This document shows, piece after piece, positions 1-8,624 of a DNA stretch of 64,000 nucleotides. The stretch lies in the NCBI RefSeq assembly GCF_009184865.1, contig NZ_CP045096.1:682001-746000 (forward strand). The letters are read 5' to 3'. The notes beneath the pieces are model-generated. The model was not told where the DNA came from. It searched no databases and saw nothing but the letters and a program-made list of their open reading frames with translations. Position 1 is the first letter of the stretch; each line of letters opens with the position of its first letter. The position numbers and the translations under genes were made by a program. The DNA comes from Streptomyces phaeolivaceus (GTDB lineage Bacteria > Actinomycetota > Actinomycetes > Streptomycetales > Streptomycetaceae).

Positions 1-845
1 GGGCGGTCGGGGTCGAGGCCGCGGGCGGCGGCCACGGCGACGGCGAGCCGCTGGGCGCGGACCAGTTCGGCAAGCGGATCGAGCCCGCCGACCACCCAGG
101 TCCCGCCGGTCTCCCGCACCTGCGCGGCCAGCCCCTCGGGCGCCTCGCCGAGCATCCAGGTCGCCGTGGAGCGGGTGCTGACGCTGATCGGGCCGTGCCG
201 GTACTCCATCGCCGGGTACGCCTCGCTCCAGGCGAGCGCGGCCTCCCGCATCTTCAGCGCGGCCTCCTGGGCGAGGCCCACGGTCCAGCCCCGGCCGAGG
301 AAGGTGAACTGGGTGCTGTCGACGAGCCCTTCGGGCAGCGGTGCCGCCAGCGCGGTGCGCGCGTCGGCGACGGCGGCCTCGGTGTGCAGGCCCAGATGGG
401 CGCGGAGGAGGGTGAGGGCGGTGGTGGCGAAGCGGGTCTGCACGACGGACCTCTCGTCGGCGAAGTCCAGGACGACGCTGTCGTCCGCGGTCGTCATGAC
501 GGGGGTGGCGGGGTCGGCGGTGACCGCCGTCGTGCGTGTACGGCCCCGGAGCGCGTCCAGCAGTTCCAGCACCTCGGTGGTGGTGCCGGAGCGGGTGAGG
601 GCGACGACCCGGTCGTAGGCGCGTCCGTGGGGGAACTCCGAGGCCGCGAACGCGTCCGTCTCCCCGTGCCCGGCCCGCTCGCGCAGGACGGCGGCGGCCT
701 GCGCCATGAAGTACGACGTGCCGCAGCCGACGAGCGCCACCCGCTCCCCCGGCGCGGGCAGGACCCCGGCGTGTTCGACCGCCCCGGCGGCGGCTCGGGT
801 CCAGCACTCGGGCTGGGTGCGCAGTTCGTCCTCGACATGGGTCAT
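1..845 (-). CDS. SIS-domain sugar-phosphate isomerase/deaminase-like protein (3' end beyond window)
   Basis: The minus strand is open from the ATG at 845 to the window edge, 281 codons without a stop, so the C-terminus is missing. The protein has two sugar isomerase (SIS) halves like the isomerase part of GlmS and AgaS/FrlB proteins: GCGTSY at residues 40-45 is the phosphosugar-binding turn, followed by LTRSGTTTEV, and the second half carries EAALKMREA and EYRHGPIS. It probably isomerises or deaminates an amino-sugar phosphate in the cytoplasm; the substrate cannot be read from the sequence. A GGGGAGGG ribosome site precedes the ATG. It is divergent from the DeoR regulator, its likely controller. 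Confidence 0.85.
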   Translation of the reverse strand, partial: MTHVEDELRTQPECWTRAAAGAVEHAGVLPAPGERVALVGCGTSYFMAQAAAVLRERAGHGETDAFAASEFPHGRAYDRVVALTRSGTTTEVLELLDALRGRTRTTAVTADPATPVMTTADDSVVLDFADERSVVQTRFATTALTLLRAHLGLHTEAAVADARTALAAPLPEGLVDSTQFTFLGRGWTVGLAQEAALKMREAALAWSEAYPAMEYRHGPISVSTRSTATWMLGEAPEGLAAQVRETGGTWVVGGLDPLAELVRAQRLAVAVAAARGLDPDR

Positions 846-905
846 ACGGTCACCCTCCCCGGGAGGCACCGGGATCATGCTTGTTGTTGCAATGTATGGT
901 CGACT

Positions 906-923
906 TTCGAGCATCTTCGAGCA
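906..923. promoter_or_regulatory. Direct repeat TTCGAGCA x2, candidate DeoR operator
   Basis: Two copies of TTCGAGCA (906-913 and 916-923) lie one helical turn apart in the 108-bp divergent region between the SIS gene and the DeoR regulator. DeoR-family regulators often bind direct repeats rich in TTTCG/TTCGA, so this is a reasonable autoregulatory site. The family knowledge is general; binding is an inference. Confidence 0.4.
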
Positions 924-953
924 CAGGCGCGTCCGCGCGCAAGAGGAGGGCCC

Positions 954-1751
954 ATGTCCCGCGACGCCCGCTGGCAGACCCTGCTCGAACTGCTGGTCGA
1001 GCGGGGGCGGCTGGACGTCGAGGAGGTGGCCGCCGAGCTGGGGGTGTCCGCAGCGACGATCCGGCGGGACTTCGACCAGCTCGCCGAGCAGCAGATGCTG
1101 GTGCGCACCCGGGGCGGCGCGGTCGTGCACGGCGTGTCGTACGAGCTGCCGCTGCGCTACAAGACGGCCCGGCGCGCCACGGAGAAGCAGCGCATCGCGA
1201 AGGCGGTGGCGGATCTCGTCGCCCCCGGCGAGGCGGTCGGCCTGACCGGCGGCACGACCACCACCGAGGTGGCGCGGGCGCTGGCCGTCAGGGGCGATCT
1301 GGCCGGACGGGGTGATCCGGCGTCCGGCGCGCCCGCGCTGACCGTGGTCACGAACGCGCTCAACATCGCGAGCGAGCTGGCCGTGCGGCCACAGTTCAAG
1401 ATCGTGGTGACGGGCGGGGTGGCCCGCGCCCAGTCGTACGAACTCGTCGGCCCGCTCGCCGACGGCGTGCTCGACCGGATCACGCTGGACGTGGCCGTCC
1501 TCGGTGTGGTCGCGCTGGACGTCGTGCACGGCGCCGCCGCGCACGACGAGGCGGAGGCGGCCGTGAACCGGCTGCTGTGCGAGCGTGCCGAGCGGGTCGT
1601 GGTCGCGGCCGACTCCAGCAAGCTGGGGCGGCGGGCCTTCGCCTGGATCTGTGCGACGGGGTCGGTGGACACGCTGGTGACGGACTCGGCGGCGGCGCCG
1701 GAGACCGTGCGTCGGTTCGAGGAGGCCGGGGTGCGGGTCGTCGCCGTCTGA
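954..1751 (+). CDS. DeoR/GlpR-family transcriptional regulator
   Basis: A 265-residue protein of normal DeoR length. Residues about 5-60 form the winged HTH (LLELLVERGRLDVEEVAAEL, then ATIRRDFDQL), and residues about 78-240 form the DeoRC sugar-phosphate sensor with the GGTTTTEVA loop and the conserved VVAADSSKLG near the end. The ATG at 954 follows a strong AAGAGGAGGG site, which decides the start against the longer open frame upstream. It is divergent from the SIS protein. Such pairs are usually a repressor and the amino-sugar or sugar-phosphate enzyme whose substrate it senses. Confidence 0.9.
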   Translation: MSRDARWQTLLELLVERGRLDVEEVAAELGVSAATIRRDFDQLAEQQMLVRTRGGAVVHGVSYELPLRYKTARRATEKQRIAKAVADLVAPGEAVGLTGGTTTTEVARALAVRGDLAGRGDPASGAPALTVVTNALNIASELAVRPQFKIVVTGGVARAQSYELVGPLADGVLDRITLDVAVLGVVALDVVHGAAAHDEAEAAVNRLLCERAERVVVAADSSKLGRRAFAWICATGSVDTLVTDSAAAPETVRRFEEAGVRVVAV

Positions 1752-1809
1752 GGCCGGCCGGTGGGGTGTCGGGCCTGGAACGGGGTCGGCCCGTGAGCCG
1801 GTTTCGGTG

Positions 1810-2814
1810 TCAGTCCTGGAGCCAGGGGGCCAGCATGCCGCCCCGCTTCAGCGTGGTCAGGACGAGGGAGACGTCGATCGAGGTGACGTCGTGGAGCCAC
1901 GGGGAGCGGGTGACGAAGTCATGGAGGGTGGTCTCGTCGGGGAACGCGGTGAGGACGAGGAGTTGGCGTTCGCCGGTGACGAAGCTGGTGTAGCGGACGT
2001 GGGCGGACTCGGCGAGGGCCGCCGTCACGGGGTCGACCTTCGCCGGGGGTGTACGGACCCAGAGGACGGCCTCGACCGGCAGTCCCAGCACCGCGGGTTC
2101 GATCACGGCGCGGATACGGACCCGGCCGTCGCGCCGTAACGTGCCGAGGCGGCGGCGCGCGGTGGCCTCGGACACGCCCGAGACGCGGGCGAGTTCGTCG
2201 TAGGTGCGGCGCCCGTCCTCGGCGAGGGCGTGCAGCAACAGCCGGTCGGCGCGGGAGAGTTCGAGGGAGGTCTCACCGGTCGGCAGCGGATCGGGGATCG
2301 GTGGCGGCGCGGTGTCGGAGGGGGACGAGCCCTTCAGCGCGGCGATCTCGGCCTCGGTGAGCAGGCCCGTGTGCCACTCCCGGATGGTGCGGACATGGCG
2401 CAGCACGGGAAGGGTGTGGGTCTCCACCACGCCCGGCAGACCGGCGAGTTCGTCCAGCACCAGGCCCGCCAACCGGTCGCGGGGCCAGCGCAGTTCGGCG
2501 AGACAGTCCGGGGTGCCGGTGAGGACGTGGGCGAAGACGCAGTCGGGGCGGCGGGCCAGCGCGGTGGCGGTGACCCGGGCCCGGCCGGGGGCGCAGCGGA
2601 CGCCGACCACGGCACTGCGCCCGCGCATCGCCATCGCCCCGATCCGGACGAGACCGGCCTCCACGAGACGGGTGCCGCGCCGGACCACGGTGCGCTCGGG
2701 CTCGCCGAGGGCCGCCGCGATACGGTGCCAGGCGGCCCGGCCGTCGATCTGCAGCGCGCTGATGATGCGCCGGTCCAGCGAATCCGTCACGGGTCCGGTC
2801 TGCGGTGCGTCCAT
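1810..2814 (-). CDS. Lrp/AsnC-family regulator with two tandem domains
   Basis: A 334-residue protein, about twice the single-domain AsnC length. Residues 1-150 hold one HTH (LDRRIISALQIDGRAAWHRI) plus a ligand-binding-like half. After a Pro-rich linker (PPPIPDPLPTGE), residues 170-334 hold a second HTH (LLLHALAEDGRRTYDELARV, SEATARRRLGTL) and a RAM-like half ending VLTTLKRGG. Tandem AsnC proteins are common in Streptomyces and act as dimers of pseudo-dimers. The ATG at 2814 is preferred because the frame upstream loses protein character. It is divergent from the damaged Nramp/amidase locus, whose intact ancestor it may have regulated. Confidence 0.88.
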   Translation of the reverse strand: MDAPQTGPVTDSLDRRIISALQIDGRAAWHRIAAALGEPERTVVRRGTRLVEAGLVRIGAMAMRGRSAVVGVRCAPGRARVTATALARRPDCVFAHVLTGTPDCLAELRWPRDRLAGLVLDELAGLPGVVETHTLPVLRHVRTIREWHTGLLTEAEIAALKGSSPSDTAPPPIPDPLPTGETSLELSRADRLLLHALAEDGRRTYDELARVSGVSEATARRRLGTLRRDGRVRIRAVIEPAVLGLPVEAVLWVRTPPAKVDPVTAALAESAHVRYTSFVTGERQLLVLTAFPDETTLHDFVTRSPWLHDVTSIDVSLVLTTLKRGGMLAPWLQD

Positions 2815-2948
2815 CGGCCCCAGCCTATGGCGGATTCCGTCAACTCCGCAGGGCTTCTTGTTCCCTTCCGTCGCCGTGGCCCAGCCTGCCGTGAAGTGGA
2901 ATGGCGTGGTCCCGCACGGTCTCCCCGCCGTGCGGGCCCATCCCCCAC

Positions 2949-2972
2949 GCACCCGCACCCGCACCCGCACCC
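2949..2972. repeat. Short tandem repeat (GCACCC)4
   Basis: Four perfect copies of GCACCC lie in the region between the AsnC regulator and the Nramp-like remnant, about 50 bp before the latter's start. It is a simple-sequence repeat; no function is evident. Confidence 0.8.
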
Positions 2973-3024
2973 GCCGCACGAACCCATGACTCCCGTGACT
3001 CCCCGACGTACGGAGATGGTTGAC

Positions 3025-3622
3025 GTGACGCTGCCCCCCGGCGGTCCCCCACGTTCCCCGGCCGCCGACTTCTCTCCGCGGGTGCCGCTCCGGCCCGCCT
3101 GCGGTCGGCGGGGCCGATCGGCGCTCCTGGGCCCCGGGCTGGTGCTGGCCGCCGCCAGTGTGGGCGCCGGCGACATGGTGACGTCGCTGGCGGGCGCCGC
3201 CGGGTACGGGATGGCGCTGATGTGGGCGATCGTCATCGGTGTCGTCCTCAAGTACGCGCTCACCGAGGCGGTGGGCCGACTGTACCTGGCCACCGGGCAG
3301 ACCGTGATCGCGAGCCTGAAGTCGGCGGCCCGCTGGCTCCCGGCGGCCTTCCTGCTGTTCGTCCTGGTGATCGGGCTGCTGTACGGGGCGGCGCTCAGCT
3401 CGGTGGCGTCCCTGGCCCTGTCGACGCTGTTTCCCGTGCTGCCGGTCCGGCCGGTCGCCCTGGTGATCGCGCTGGTGGCGGCGGCGATCGTATACGTCGG
3501 CCGGTACACGGTGTTCGAGCGGGTGATGAGCGTCTTCCTGCTCGCCAAGTTCCTCGGCATGGCCGTCCTGGCGGTGGCCACGCTCGCCACCGCCGACGAT
3601 CTGCCCGGCCTGCTCGGCGACC
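3025..3622 (+). pseudogene. Nramp-like divalent-metal transporter, C-terminal half missing
   Basis: From the GTG at 3025 (GGAG nine bases upstream; in-frame ATGs at 2986 and 3016 are alternatives) about 199 codons resemble the N-terminal half of Nramp-related transporters: LGPGLVLAAASVGAGDM in TM1, then five or so more membrane segments up to VFLLAKFLGMAVLAVATLATADDLPGL. The canonical DPGN of TM1 reads GAGD, so this would belong to a divergent Nramp-related branch. Similarity stops at about 3620, half the usual 400 or more residues, and the frame then runs out of phase into the amidase. A deletion has removed the rest, so it is very unlikely to transport. Confidence 0.75.
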
Positions 3623-4987
3623 GCGCATCTGGAGCGGATCGAGCGGGTCGATCCGGCGGTGAACGCGATCGTGACGCTGGTGGCCGACCGGGCGCTGGAG
3701 CAGGCGGCGGAGGCGGACGACCGGATGGCGGCCGGAGAGCCGGTCGGCCCGCTGCACGGGCTGCCCGTCGCGCACAAGGATCTGCACGACACCGCGGGCA
3801 TCCGTACGACGTCCGGCTCACCGATCTTCGCCGACCGGGTCCCCGACCAGAACCATCTGGTGGTGGAGCGGCTGCGGAAGGCGGGCGCGATCACGCTCGG
3901 CAAGACCAACGTCCCCGAACTGGGCCTGGGTTCGCACACCGTCAACCCCGTGTTCGGGGCGACGCGCAATCCGTACGACCTCTCCCGCAGCGCGGGCGGC
4001 AGCAGCGGCGGGGCGGGGGCGGCGCTCGCCTGCGGGATGCAGCCGATCGCCGACGGCAGCGACACCGGGGGCTCGCTGCGCAATCCCGCCTCCTTCAACA
4101 ACGTCGTGGGGCTGCGGCCCTCGCCCGGCCGGGTGCCGTCCTGGCCGGACAAGGCGCCCTGGGGCCAGCTGTCGGTGAAGGGGCCGATGGCCCGGACCGT
4201 GGCGGACGTCGCCCTGACCCTGTCCGTGCTCGCCGGTCCCGACCCCCGCGATCCGCGTTCCCTGCAGACGCCCGGCTCCACCTTCGCCTGGCAACTCGAC
4301 GGCGATCTACGGGGGTTGCGGGTCGCCTGGTCCCCGGATCTCGGTGGGCGGGTGCCCGTCGACCCGGAGGTACGGGAGGCGCTGCGCCCGGCGCCCGAGG
4401 TGTTCGCCGCGCTGGGCTGCGAGGTCGAGGAGGCCTGCCCGGACCTGAGGGGCGCGGACGAGGTGTTCCTCGCCCAGCGCGCCTGGCAGGTGGAGCTGTC
4501 GTACGGGCCGCTGCTGGACGACCACCGCGACCGGCTCGCCCCGGACGTGATCTGGAACATCGAGGAGGGCCGCAGGCTGGGCGGCCCCGACCTGGGGCGG
4601 GCGCAGGCGCTGCACGGCGCGCTCTTCCACCGGGTCCGTGAGTTCTTCGAACGGTACGACCTGCTGTTGCTGCCGGTCAGCCAGGTCGCGCCCTTCGACA
4701 TCGGCCTGGCGTATCCGACGGTCGTCGACGGCACCCCGATGGAGACCTATCTCGACTGGATGCGGTCGGCGTATCTGATCTCCGTCACGGGGTGCCCGGC
4801 CCTGTCCGTGCCGGCCGGGTTCACCCCGGAGGGGCTGCCGGTCGGGTTGCAGATCGTGGGGCCGCACCGGCGGGACTGGTCGGTGCTGCGGGCCGGGCAC
4901 GCGTTCGAGCGGGCGACGCGGGTGGGTGAGCGACGGCCGCCGGTGGTGGCCGCCGCGCCCGGGGGTGCCGTACGGCGGTCAGTGTGA
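3620..4987 (+). pseudogene. Amidase-signature (AS) family hydrolase, 5'-truncated by fusion to the Nramp remnant
   Basis: Amidase sequence begins abruptly at 3620 (TAHLERIERVDPAVNAIVTL) and continues to 4987; a GTG at 3659 would give a 442-residue protein. The AS catalytic set is present, numbered from that GTG: Lys40 in PVAHKD, the cis-Ser in GGSSGG at 113-118, and the nucleophile Ser139 in DGSDTGGS. About 30-40 N-terminal residues before AHLERIE are missing. Those helices are not catalytic, so some folding is conceivable, but the gene has lost its own start region. The 3' end overlaps the convergent secreted-protein gene by 9 bp. Confidence 0.78.
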
Positions 4988-5935
4988 GTGGTCCTCCGGT
5001 TGTCCCGGCTCCGCCGCTTCTCCCGCGCGGACCGTGAACGCCGCCGTGTGCACCTTGCCCTCGTGCTTGAAGTCGAGGAAGAGGCGGTAGGTGCCGTCGC
5101 TGGGTGCCGTGGCCGTGAAGGAGATGGCGGGGCCGGGGCGGGTCTTCCCGTCGCCGGGCTCGCCGTTCGGGTGCACGTGCAGATAGGCGAGGTCGCCGGA
5201 GCGCAGGGCGACCAGGTGGCCGTAGGCGCCCAGGTAGGGCTGGAGGTCGGTGACGGGCCTGCCGTCGCGGGAGACCTTCAGCTTCAGCTCGCTCCCGGCG
5301 CCCGCGCGCAGGCTTCCGTCCAGCTCGACCTCGTAGCCGTTGACCTCGGTGGTGTCGGCCGGCGCCGGGAACTTCGCCGGCTTGTACGTGCCCGCCGCCG
5401 CGAGGTCGGCCCCCAGGGTGAGGTTCTCGGCGTTCTTCCCGGCCGGGGTGAAGTCGGCGAAGACGCGGTAGTCGCCCGCCCTGGGCAGGTCGACGGGGGT
5501 GCTCCAGGTGCCGTCGGCGGCGCGCACGGGGTGCAGATGGCGGAAGGTGACCAGGTCGCGTGAGGCGAGGATGAGGTGGAGTTCCTTGTCGTGCTCGCGC
5601 TGGAACGCGGTGACGGCACGGCCGTCCTCGTCCCGGATGACGAACCGCAGGTCGCCGCGGTGCCCGGCGGTGACGTCCGGGGTCCGCAGGTCGAGGGTGT
5701 AGCCGCCCTCCGAGATCTGCAGTCCACCGGCCGGGGCCGAGGCCTGTCCGCCCTCCCCCCCTCCCCCGGGATCCGGTGACTCCTCGTCCTCGCCGTGGGC
5801 GTCATGGGGCGCGCTCACCGCCGGGGCCTCGGTGTCCGAGACCACGGGTTCGACGCCCTTGCCCACGCCGTACGCGGCGCCGAACGTCGCGGCCAGCGCG
5901 GCGGCGAACGCGGTGATCCTCAGTCCGGTGTTCAT
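4979..5935 (-). CDS. Secreted His-containing protein divergent from copper ATPase
   Basis: A 318-residue protein with an N-terminal hydrophobic segment (TAFAAALAATFGAAYGVG) acting as signal or anchor, then an acidic Gly/Pro-rich linker with DAHGEDEE (about 25-70), then two beta-rich repeats. Histidine clusters fit metal contact: REHDKELHLIL, FRHLHP, LHVHPNGE and a final DHSH. It resembles actinobacterial extracytoplasmic proteins found beside copper ATPases; the biochemical role is not established. It shares the region with three CsoR boxes with copA, so copper-induced expression is expected. It probably handles copper outside the membrane. Confidence 0.8.
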   Translation of the reverse strand: MNTGLRITAFAAALAATFGAAYGVGKGVEPVVSDTEAPAVSAPHDAHGEDEESPDPGGGGEGGQASAPAGGLQISEGGYTLDLRTPDVTAGHRGDLRFVIRDEDGRAVTAFQREHDKELHLILASRDLVTFRHLHPVRAADGTWSTPVDLPRAGDYRVFADFTPAGKNAENLTLGADLAAAGTYKPAKFPAPADTTEVNGYEVELDGSLRAGAGSELKLKVSRDGRPVTDLQPYLGAYGHLVALRSGDLAYLHVHPNGEPGDGKTRPGPAISFTATAPSDGTYRLFLDFKHEGKVHTAAFTVRAGEAAEPGQPEDHSH

Positions 5936-5976
5936 GGCCGTCTCCTCGGGATTTCGGGGCCTCCACTCAGCTCACG

Positions 5977-5993
5977 ATACCCCTAGGGGGTAT
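5977..5993. promoter_or_regulatory. CsoR-type operator 1
   Basis: ATACCCCTAGGGGGTAT is a perfect 7+3+7 palindrome matching the actinobacterial CsoR box (TACCCC facing GGGGTA). It lies 42 bp upstream of the secreted-protein ATG at 5935, so it probably represses that gene until Cu(I) binds CsoR. The CsoR gene itself is not in this window. Confidence 0.88.
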
Positions 5994-6024
5994 AGAGTCA
6001 AGCGGCGTGAGTGACTTGCCGCAG

Positions 6025-6041
6025 ATACCCACTGGGGGTAT
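6025..6041. promoter_or_regulatory. CsoR-type operator 2
   Basis: ATACCCACTGGGGGTAT is a one-mismatch CsoR palindrome, 48 bp (centre to centre) from operator 1 and 39 bp from operator 3. It sits in the middle of the divergent region and could serve either promoter. Confidence 0.85.
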
Positions 6042-6063
6042 ACAGGGAGGCAGGGCCCCAAAG

Positions 6064-6080
6064 ATACCCCCACCGGGTAT
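6064..6080. promoter_or_regulatory. CsoR-type operator 3
   Basis: ATACCCCCACCGGGTAT is another one-mismatch CsoR palindrome, ending 42 bp upstream of the copA ATG at 6123. The distance mirrors that of operator 1 from the other gene, suggesting one box per promoter plus the shared middle box. Confidence 0.85.
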
Positions 6081-6122
6081 ACGACCGTCCGCGCCGCCGC
6101 CCACGAGGTACGAGGAGCAGCC

Positions 6123-8390
6123 ATGACCATCACCGGGACCGGGACCGCCGCCGCCGAGGTGGAACTCGCCATCGGCGGGATGACCTGTGCCTCCTGCGCG
6201 GCCCGGATCGAGAAGAAGCTGAACCGTATGGACGGCGTCACGGCCACGGTCAACTACGCCACCGAGAAGGCGAAGGTCAGTTACGCGGACGACGTCTCGG
6301 TGGGGGATCTGATCGCCACCGTCGAGGCGACCGGCTACACGGCACGGGAGCCCGCGCCACCCGCGCGGGCGGAGCCCGACGACACGGACGGGGCCGCCGA
6401 GGACGACGAACTGCTGCCGCTGCGGCAGCGGCTGATCACGGCGGTGGTCCTGGCCGTCCCGGTCGTCGCGATGGCCATGATCCCGGCGTTGCAGTTCGAG
6501 TACTGGCAGTGGCTGTCCCTGACGCTGGCCGCGCCCGTGGTGACGTACGCCGGGTGGCCCTTCCACCGGGCCGCGTGGACGAACGCCCGGCACGGTGCCG
6601 CGACCATGGACACCCTGATCTCCCTCGGCACCCTGGCCGCGTTCGGCTGGTCGCTGTGGGCGCTGTTCCTCGGCACGGCGGGCACACCGGGCATGACACA
6701 CCCCTTCGAGCTGACGATCGTCCGGGGTGACGGCGCCGGGAGCATCTATCTGGAGGCGGCGGCCGGGGTGACCGCCTTCATCCTCGCCGGGCGCTACTTC
6801 GAGGCCCGCGCCAAGCGGAAGGCGGGCGCGGCGCTGCGGGCGCTGCTGGAGCTGGGCGCGAAGGACGTCACCGTGCTCACCCCGGAGGGTGGCGAACGGA
6901 CGCTCCCGGTCGCCGAGTTGAAGGTCGGCGACCGCTTCCTGGTACGCCCAGGCGAGAAGATCGCCACCGACGGGACGGTCGTCGAGGGCTCGTCCGCCGT
7001 GGACGCGTCCCTGCTCACCGGCGAGTCCGTGCCCGTGGAGGTGGTGGCCGGCGACCCCGTCACCGGTGCCACCGTGAACGCGGGCGGGCGGCTGGTCGTC
7101 GAGGCCGGCCGGATCGGCGCCGACACCCAACTGGCCCGGATGGCGCGGCTGGTGGAGGACGCGCAGAACGGGAAGGCCGCCGCCCAGCGGCTCGCCGACC
7201 GGATCTCCGCCGTCTTCGTGCCGATCGTGCTCGCCCTCGCCCTGGGCACCCTCGGTTTCTGGCTGGGCAACGGCGCCGGACCCACGGCCGCGTTCACCGC
7301 CGCCGTCGCCGTACTGATCATCGCCTGCCCCTGCGCCCTGGGGCTCGCCACGCCGACCGCGCTGCTGGTGGGCACCGGGCGCGGCGCCCAACTGGGCATC
7401 CTGATCAAGGGCCCGGAGGTGCTGGAGTCGACACGCCGGGTCGACACCGTCGTCCTCGACAAGACCGGGACCGTGACCACCGGCCGGATGACCCTGCTGG
7501 CCGTGCACCCCGCGGACGGCGTCGACGAGGCCGAAGTGCTGCGTCTGGCGGGCGCGTTGGAGCACGCCTCCGAGCATCCGGTCGCCCGTGCCGTCGCCGA
7601 GGGCGCGGCGGCGCGGCTCGGCGCGCTGCCCGTGCCGGAGGACTTCGCGAACGTACCCGGTCTCGGTGTGCGGGGGATCGTCGACGGCCACGCGGTCCTC
7701 GTCGGCCGTGAACGGCTCCTCGCCGACTGGGCCATGGAGCTGCCGGAGGACCTGGCACGGGCACGGGCCGGGGCCGAGGCGTCCGGCCGTACGGCTGTCG
7801 CGGTCGCCTGGGACGGAGACGTCCGCGCGGTGCTCGAAGTCGCGGACGCGGTGAAGGAGACCAGCGCGGAGGCGATCACCCGGCTGCGGGCGCTCGGCCT
7901 CACCCCGATCCTGCTGACCGGCGACAACCGGGCCGTGGCCGAGTCCGTCGCCCGCGAGGTCGGGATCGCGGCCGAGGACGTGATCGCGGAGGTGCTGCCG
8001 CAGGACAAGGTCGACGTCGTCGAGCGGCTCCAGGGCGAGGGCCGTTCGGTCGCGATGGTCGGTGACGGTGTCAACGACGCGGCGGCGCTCGCGCGGGCCG
8101 ATCTGGGGCTGGCCATGGGCACGGGCACCGACGCCGCGATCGAGGCGAGCGATCTGACCCTGGTCCGGGGCGACCTTCGCGCGGCGGCCGACGCCATCCG
8201 CCTGGCCCGCCGGACCCTCGGCACCATCCGGTCCAACCTGTTCTGGGCCTTCGCCTACAACGTGGCCGCGCTTCCGCTCGCTGCGGCCGGCCTCCTCAAC
8301 CCGATGATCGCCGGGGCGACCATGGCCTTCTCCTCGGTCTTCGTCGTCGGCAACTCCCTGCGCCTGCGCACGTTCCGGGCGGCCGACTGA
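6123..8390 (+). CDS. copA: Copper-exporting P1B-1-type ATPase
   Basis: A 755-residue P-type ATPase. One N-terminal HMA domain has GGMTCASC (Cys22 and Cys25). Eight membrane segments follow, with the transport CPC at 402-404 ([10 protein letters not shown]), the phosphorylated Asp446 in DKTGT, TGES in the actuator, the SEHP nucleotide motif, and GDGVND at the hinge. The last membrane helices carry YN ([10 protein letters not shown]) and MAFSS, the pair that marks the Cu(I) subgroup. It should pump Cu(I) out of the cytoplasm. The ATG follows GGAGCAGCC and the CsoR boxes, so copper induction is expected. Confidence 0.95.
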   Translation: MTITGTGTAAAEVELAIGGMTCASCAARIEKKLNRMDGVTATVNYATEKAKVSYADDVSVGDLIATVEATGYTAREPAPPARAEPDDTDGAAEDDELLPLRQRLITAVVLAVPVVAMAMIPALQFEYWQWLSLTLAAPVVTYAGWPFHRAAWTNARHGAATMDTLISLGTLAAFGWSLWALFLGTAGTPGMTHPFELTIVRGDGAGSIYLEAAAGVTAFILAGRYFEARAKRKAGAALRALLELGAKDVTVLTPEGGERTLPVAELKVGDRFLVRPGEKIATDGTVVEGSSAVDASLLTGESVPVEVVAGDPVTGATVNAGGRLVVEAGRIGADTQLARMARLVEDAQNGKAAAQRLADRISAVFVPIVLALALGTLGFWLGNGAGPTAAFTAAVAVLIIACPCALGLATPTALLVGTGRGAQLGILIKGPEVLESTRRVDTVVLDKTGTVTTGRMTLLAVHPADGVDEAEVLRLAGALEHASEHPVARAVAEGAAARLGALPVPEDFANVPGLGVRGIVDGHAVLVGRERLLADWAMELPEDLARARAGAEASGRTAVAVAWDGDVRAVLEVADAVKETSAEAITRLRALGLTPILLTGDNRAVAESVAREVGIAAEDVIAEVLPQDKVDVVERLQGEGRSVAMVGDGVNDAAALARADLGLAMGTGTDAAIEASDLTLVRGDLRAAADAIRLARRTLGTIRSNLFWAFAYNVAALPLAAAGLLNPMIAGATMAFSSVFVVGNSLRLRTFRAAD

Positions 8391-8415
8391 GGCGACGGAC
8401 CGACTCGCGCAGGGC

Positions 8416-8465
8416 GAAGGGCCGTTCCACGCCGAGCAGTCACATGCGGCGAGGGGCGGCCCTTC
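8416..8465 (+). terminator. Candidate terminator hairpin after copA
   Basis: GAAGGGCCG (8416-8424) pairs perfectly with CGGCCCTTC (8457-8465) across a 32-base loop that itself contains GC-rich pairs. It starts 26 bp after the copA stop. There is no T-run, as is usual in Streptomyces. Confidence 0.4.
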
Positions 8466-8482
8466 CGCCGCGCCCGTCGGCC

Positions 8483-8624
8483 TAGGGCGTGTTTCGGAAG
8501 TCCCTTCGTCGCCCGCAGGGCGGCCTCCCGGCGTCGTGAGGGGTACCTCCCGGTCGAGCGAAGCCGAGAGTGGGGGAGCGTGCATGGCACCGCGAGGCAG
8601 ACGGGAATGTGACGACAGGGCCTA
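8483..8624. repeat. MITE-like dispersed repeat, copy A
   Basis: This 142-bp segment is the inverted counterpart of 47535-47675. Both share long nearly identical stretches such as GTACCTCCCGGTCGAGCGAA and AGTGGGGGAGCGTGC, and end GACGGGAATGTGACGACAG...CTA. In this copy the right end is intact and the left end (TAGGGCGTGTTTCGGAAG) is diverged. The final CTA at 8622-8624 is the TAG stop codon of the MarR gene on the minus strand. I recall similar sequences recurring between Streptomyces genes; its mobility or terminator role is unproven. Confidence 0.75.

Noticed and set aside
195..953. Extended N-terminus for the DeoR regulator
   Set aside because: The extension is antisense to the SIS protein; a strong ribosome site and family similarity begin at 954.
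2814..4734. Long minus-strand extension of the AsnC regulator over the Nramp/amidase region
   Set aside because: It is an open antisense frame of high-GC genes and has no regulator-like sequence.
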